Part shown: positions 7,902 through 8,747 of the stretch, one piece after another
Layout: every line of letters begins with the position of its first letter
Position numbering within the stretch: the stretch's first letter is position 1
NCBI GenBank assembly: GCA_026225015.1
Contig: JAMFRY010000136.1
Span: 1 to 8,747 of the forward strand
Length of the DNA stretch: 8,747 nt
Reading direction: 5' to 3'
From: Alphaproteobacteria bacterium
Lineage (GTDB): Bacteria > Pseudomonadota > Alphaproteobacteria > Acetobacterales > Acetobacteraceae
Position numbers and translations under genes: made by a program
Notes under the pieces: generated by a model
The model's database searches: none
What the model was told of the DNA's origin: nothing
What the model saw: the letters and a program-made list of their open reading frames with translations, nothing else

Positions 7902-8334
7902 CGAACCACCTTTGTTCTCCTTCGAGCCTTATCTCACGCCCGGCCTGAGCAAGCGAGAACTCGATACGCAGCGCCTCATCCGGAGTGGCCCAGCCGAGCC
8001 GATCGGGCCATTCCACCAGAACGATGCCGGCCAAAGCTTCATCCCAGCCCAGCTCCTGCAAGCCGCCCGGCCCGTCCAGCCGCCATAGATCGTAATGCGA
8101 GATCAGCCCGGCTGGGGTGTCGTAGCTTTGCATCAGGGTGAAGGTCGGGCTCGGAACTTCCAGATCGGGCCGGCCGGCGCAGGCCCGGATAAACCCGCGC
8201 GCCAGGCTTGTTTTCCCGGCGCCGAGCGGGCCGGAGAGTAATAGCACATCGCCAAGCCGGGCCTTCGCCGCAAGCCGGGCGGCGAGCGCCTGGGTAGCGG
8301 CTTCGTCCGGCAGGATCAAATGCGATTCGGGCAT
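7891..8334 (-). CDS. tsaE: TsaE, ATPase of the tRNA t6A37 (threonylcarbamoyladenosine) synthesis complex
   Basis: P-loop ATPase of 147 aa that works with TsaB and TsaD in transferring threonylcarbamoyl to A37 of ANN-decoding tRNAs. Motifs: Walker A GPLGAGKTSLARG (35-47); the family-specific SPTFTL (62-67); HYDLWRL (80-86); and the Walker-B-like LVEWPDR (106-112) with Glu108. Length is typical for stand-alone TsaE. ATG at 8334 is the only reasonable start: an in-frame TAG lies two codons upstream (8338-8340) and no later methionine precedes the P-loop. No Shine-Dalgarno sequence lies at normal distance; GGAGGTGG is present but about 40 nt upstream. It is the first gene of the leftward block, overlaps the murU-like gene by 11 bp, and is divergent from the reductase gene at 8388. 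In many alphaproteobacteria tsaE is followed by, or fused to, an AmgK-type kinase, and neither is seen here. Confidence 0.95.
   Translation of the reverse strand: MPESHLILPDEAATQALAARLAAKARLGDVLLLSGPLGAGKTSLARGFIRACAGRPDLEVPSPTFTLMQSYDTPAGLISHYDLWRLDGPGGLQELGWDEALAGIVLVEWPDRLGWATPDEALRIEFSLAQAGREIRLEGEQRWFDAS
7906..7913 (-). promoter_or_regulatory. Ribosome-binding site of the murU-like gene, inside tsaE
   Basis: Reading leftward, AAAGGTGG lies within the last codons of tsaE and ends four bases before ATG 7901. It is the clearest Shine-Dalgarno sequence in the tsaE-addA segment. Together with the 11 bp overlap it supports the 7901 start and translation of both genes from one message. Confidence 0.6.
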
Positions 8335-8387
8335 GGGCTATGGTACTGCCCCTTGATTGGCGAAGCCACCTCCGGCACACCCCCCGG
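8335..8387. promoter_or_regulatory. Divergent intergenic region between tsaE and the reductase gene
   Basis: These 53 bp must hold, or lie beside, the start signals of both divergent genes if the starts at 8334 and 8388 are right. Reading leftward, TACCAT (8345-8340) matches the -10 consensus at 4 of 6 positions and sits five bases before the tsaE ATG, which would make a nearly leaderless message. No acceptable -35 hexamer lies 16-18 nt further upstream. On the plus strand I see no convincing promoter pair and no Shine-Dalgarno sequence before 8388. The region is assigned by position, not by strong motifs. Confidence 0.3.
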
Positions 8388-8747
8388 ATGGGTGAAATTC
8401 ATACAATCGACGTTGCGATCATCGGCGCCGGTCCGGCCGGGCTGTTCGCGGTATTTGAATGCGGGATGCTGAAAATTACTTCGCTGCTGGTGGATGCGCT
8501 GGGCGAGGCCGGCGGCCAATGCGCGGCCCTGTATCCGGAAAAGCCGATTTACGATATTCCCGGCCACCCGGCGATCGATGCGGCGGAGCTGGTCAGCCGG
8601 CTGGAAGCCCAGATCGCGCCGTTCAACGCAGCCCGTCTGCTGAACCGGCGGGTGGAGACGCTGGCGGGATCGCCGGGCGATTTCACCCTCACCACCAGCG
8701 CCGGCGATACGATCCATGCTAAAGCCGTGATCATCGCCGCCGGCGCC
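8388..8747 (+). CDS. Ferredoxin/flavodoxin-NADP+ reductase, thioredoxin-reductase-like type (N-terminal part)
   Basis: FAD-dependent NAD(P)H oxidoreductase, cut by the right window edge after 120 codons with the frame still open; a full family member is about 330-350 aa. The N-terminus carries the FAD-binding dinucleotide fold IDVAIIGAGPAGLFAVFE (GxGxxG at 13-18), an acidic residue Asp36 ending the second strand, and the subtype signature GGQCAALYPEKPIYDIPGHP (42-61). The last visible stretch, KAVIIAAGA, begins the second conserved FAD-contact motif. This pattern separates it from true thioredoxin reductase; the redox CxxC position would lie beyond the window. It probably passes electrons between NADPH and ferredoxin or flavodoxin. 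ATG at 8388 gives the usual short lead before IDVAIIG, but an in-frame ATG at 8340 with no intervening stop would add 16 residues. Neither start has a clear ribosome site. It is transcribed away from tsaE. Confidence 0.88.
   Translation, partial: MGEIHTIDVAIIGAGPAGLFAVFECGMLKITSLLVDALGEAGGQCAALYPEKPIYDIPGHPAIDAAELVSRLEAQIAPFNAARLLNRRVETLAGSPGDFTLTTSAGDTIHAKAVIIAAGA

Overview
This 8.7 kb, GC-rich window reads as an ordinary piece of an alphaproteobacterial core chromosome. The order tsaE - murU-like nucleotidyltransferase - addB - addA - trxA, with AddA and AddB of the alphaproteobacterial type, is the basis for that placement. The protein style would fit Rhodospirillales/Acetobacteraceae, but that narrower guess is not proven. 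No tRNA, rRNA, CRISPR array, insertion sequence, phage gene or defence system is visible, and coding density is close to complete.

Layout. Six genes run leftward on the minus strand, in transcription order from the right: tsaE (8334-7891), a MurU-like sugar-phosphate nucleotidyltransferase (7901-7176), addB (7179-4282), addA (4285-833), trxA (767-450) and a YciA-like acyl-CoA thioesterase (448-44). A seventh gene starts at 8388 on the plus strand and runs off the right edge. It is the N-terminal third of a thioredoxin-reductase-like ferredoxin/flavodoxin-NADP+ reductase. The 53 bp between it and tsaE is the only divergent junction.

How the genes work together. tsaE/murU overlap by 11 bp, murU/addB and addB/addA by 4 bp (ATGA), and the thioesterase starts one base after the trxA stop, so most of the block is probably co-transcribed with translational coupling. 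addB and addA encode the two subunits of the AddAB helicase-nuclease, which processes double-strand breaks for RecA. Both keep a RecB-type nuclease motif, and AddA keeps all helicase motifs. The other members (t6A tRNA modification, peptidoglycan recycling, disulfide reduction, acyl-CoA hydrolysis) are linked by conserved neighbourhood rather than one pathway. A 65 bp AT-richer gap before trxA holds a plausible own promoter.

Main oddity. No AmgK-type sugar kinase lies between or is fused to tsaE and the murU-like gene, although that kinase is the expected partner of MurU. I found no convincing undescribed system here; the findings are modest.
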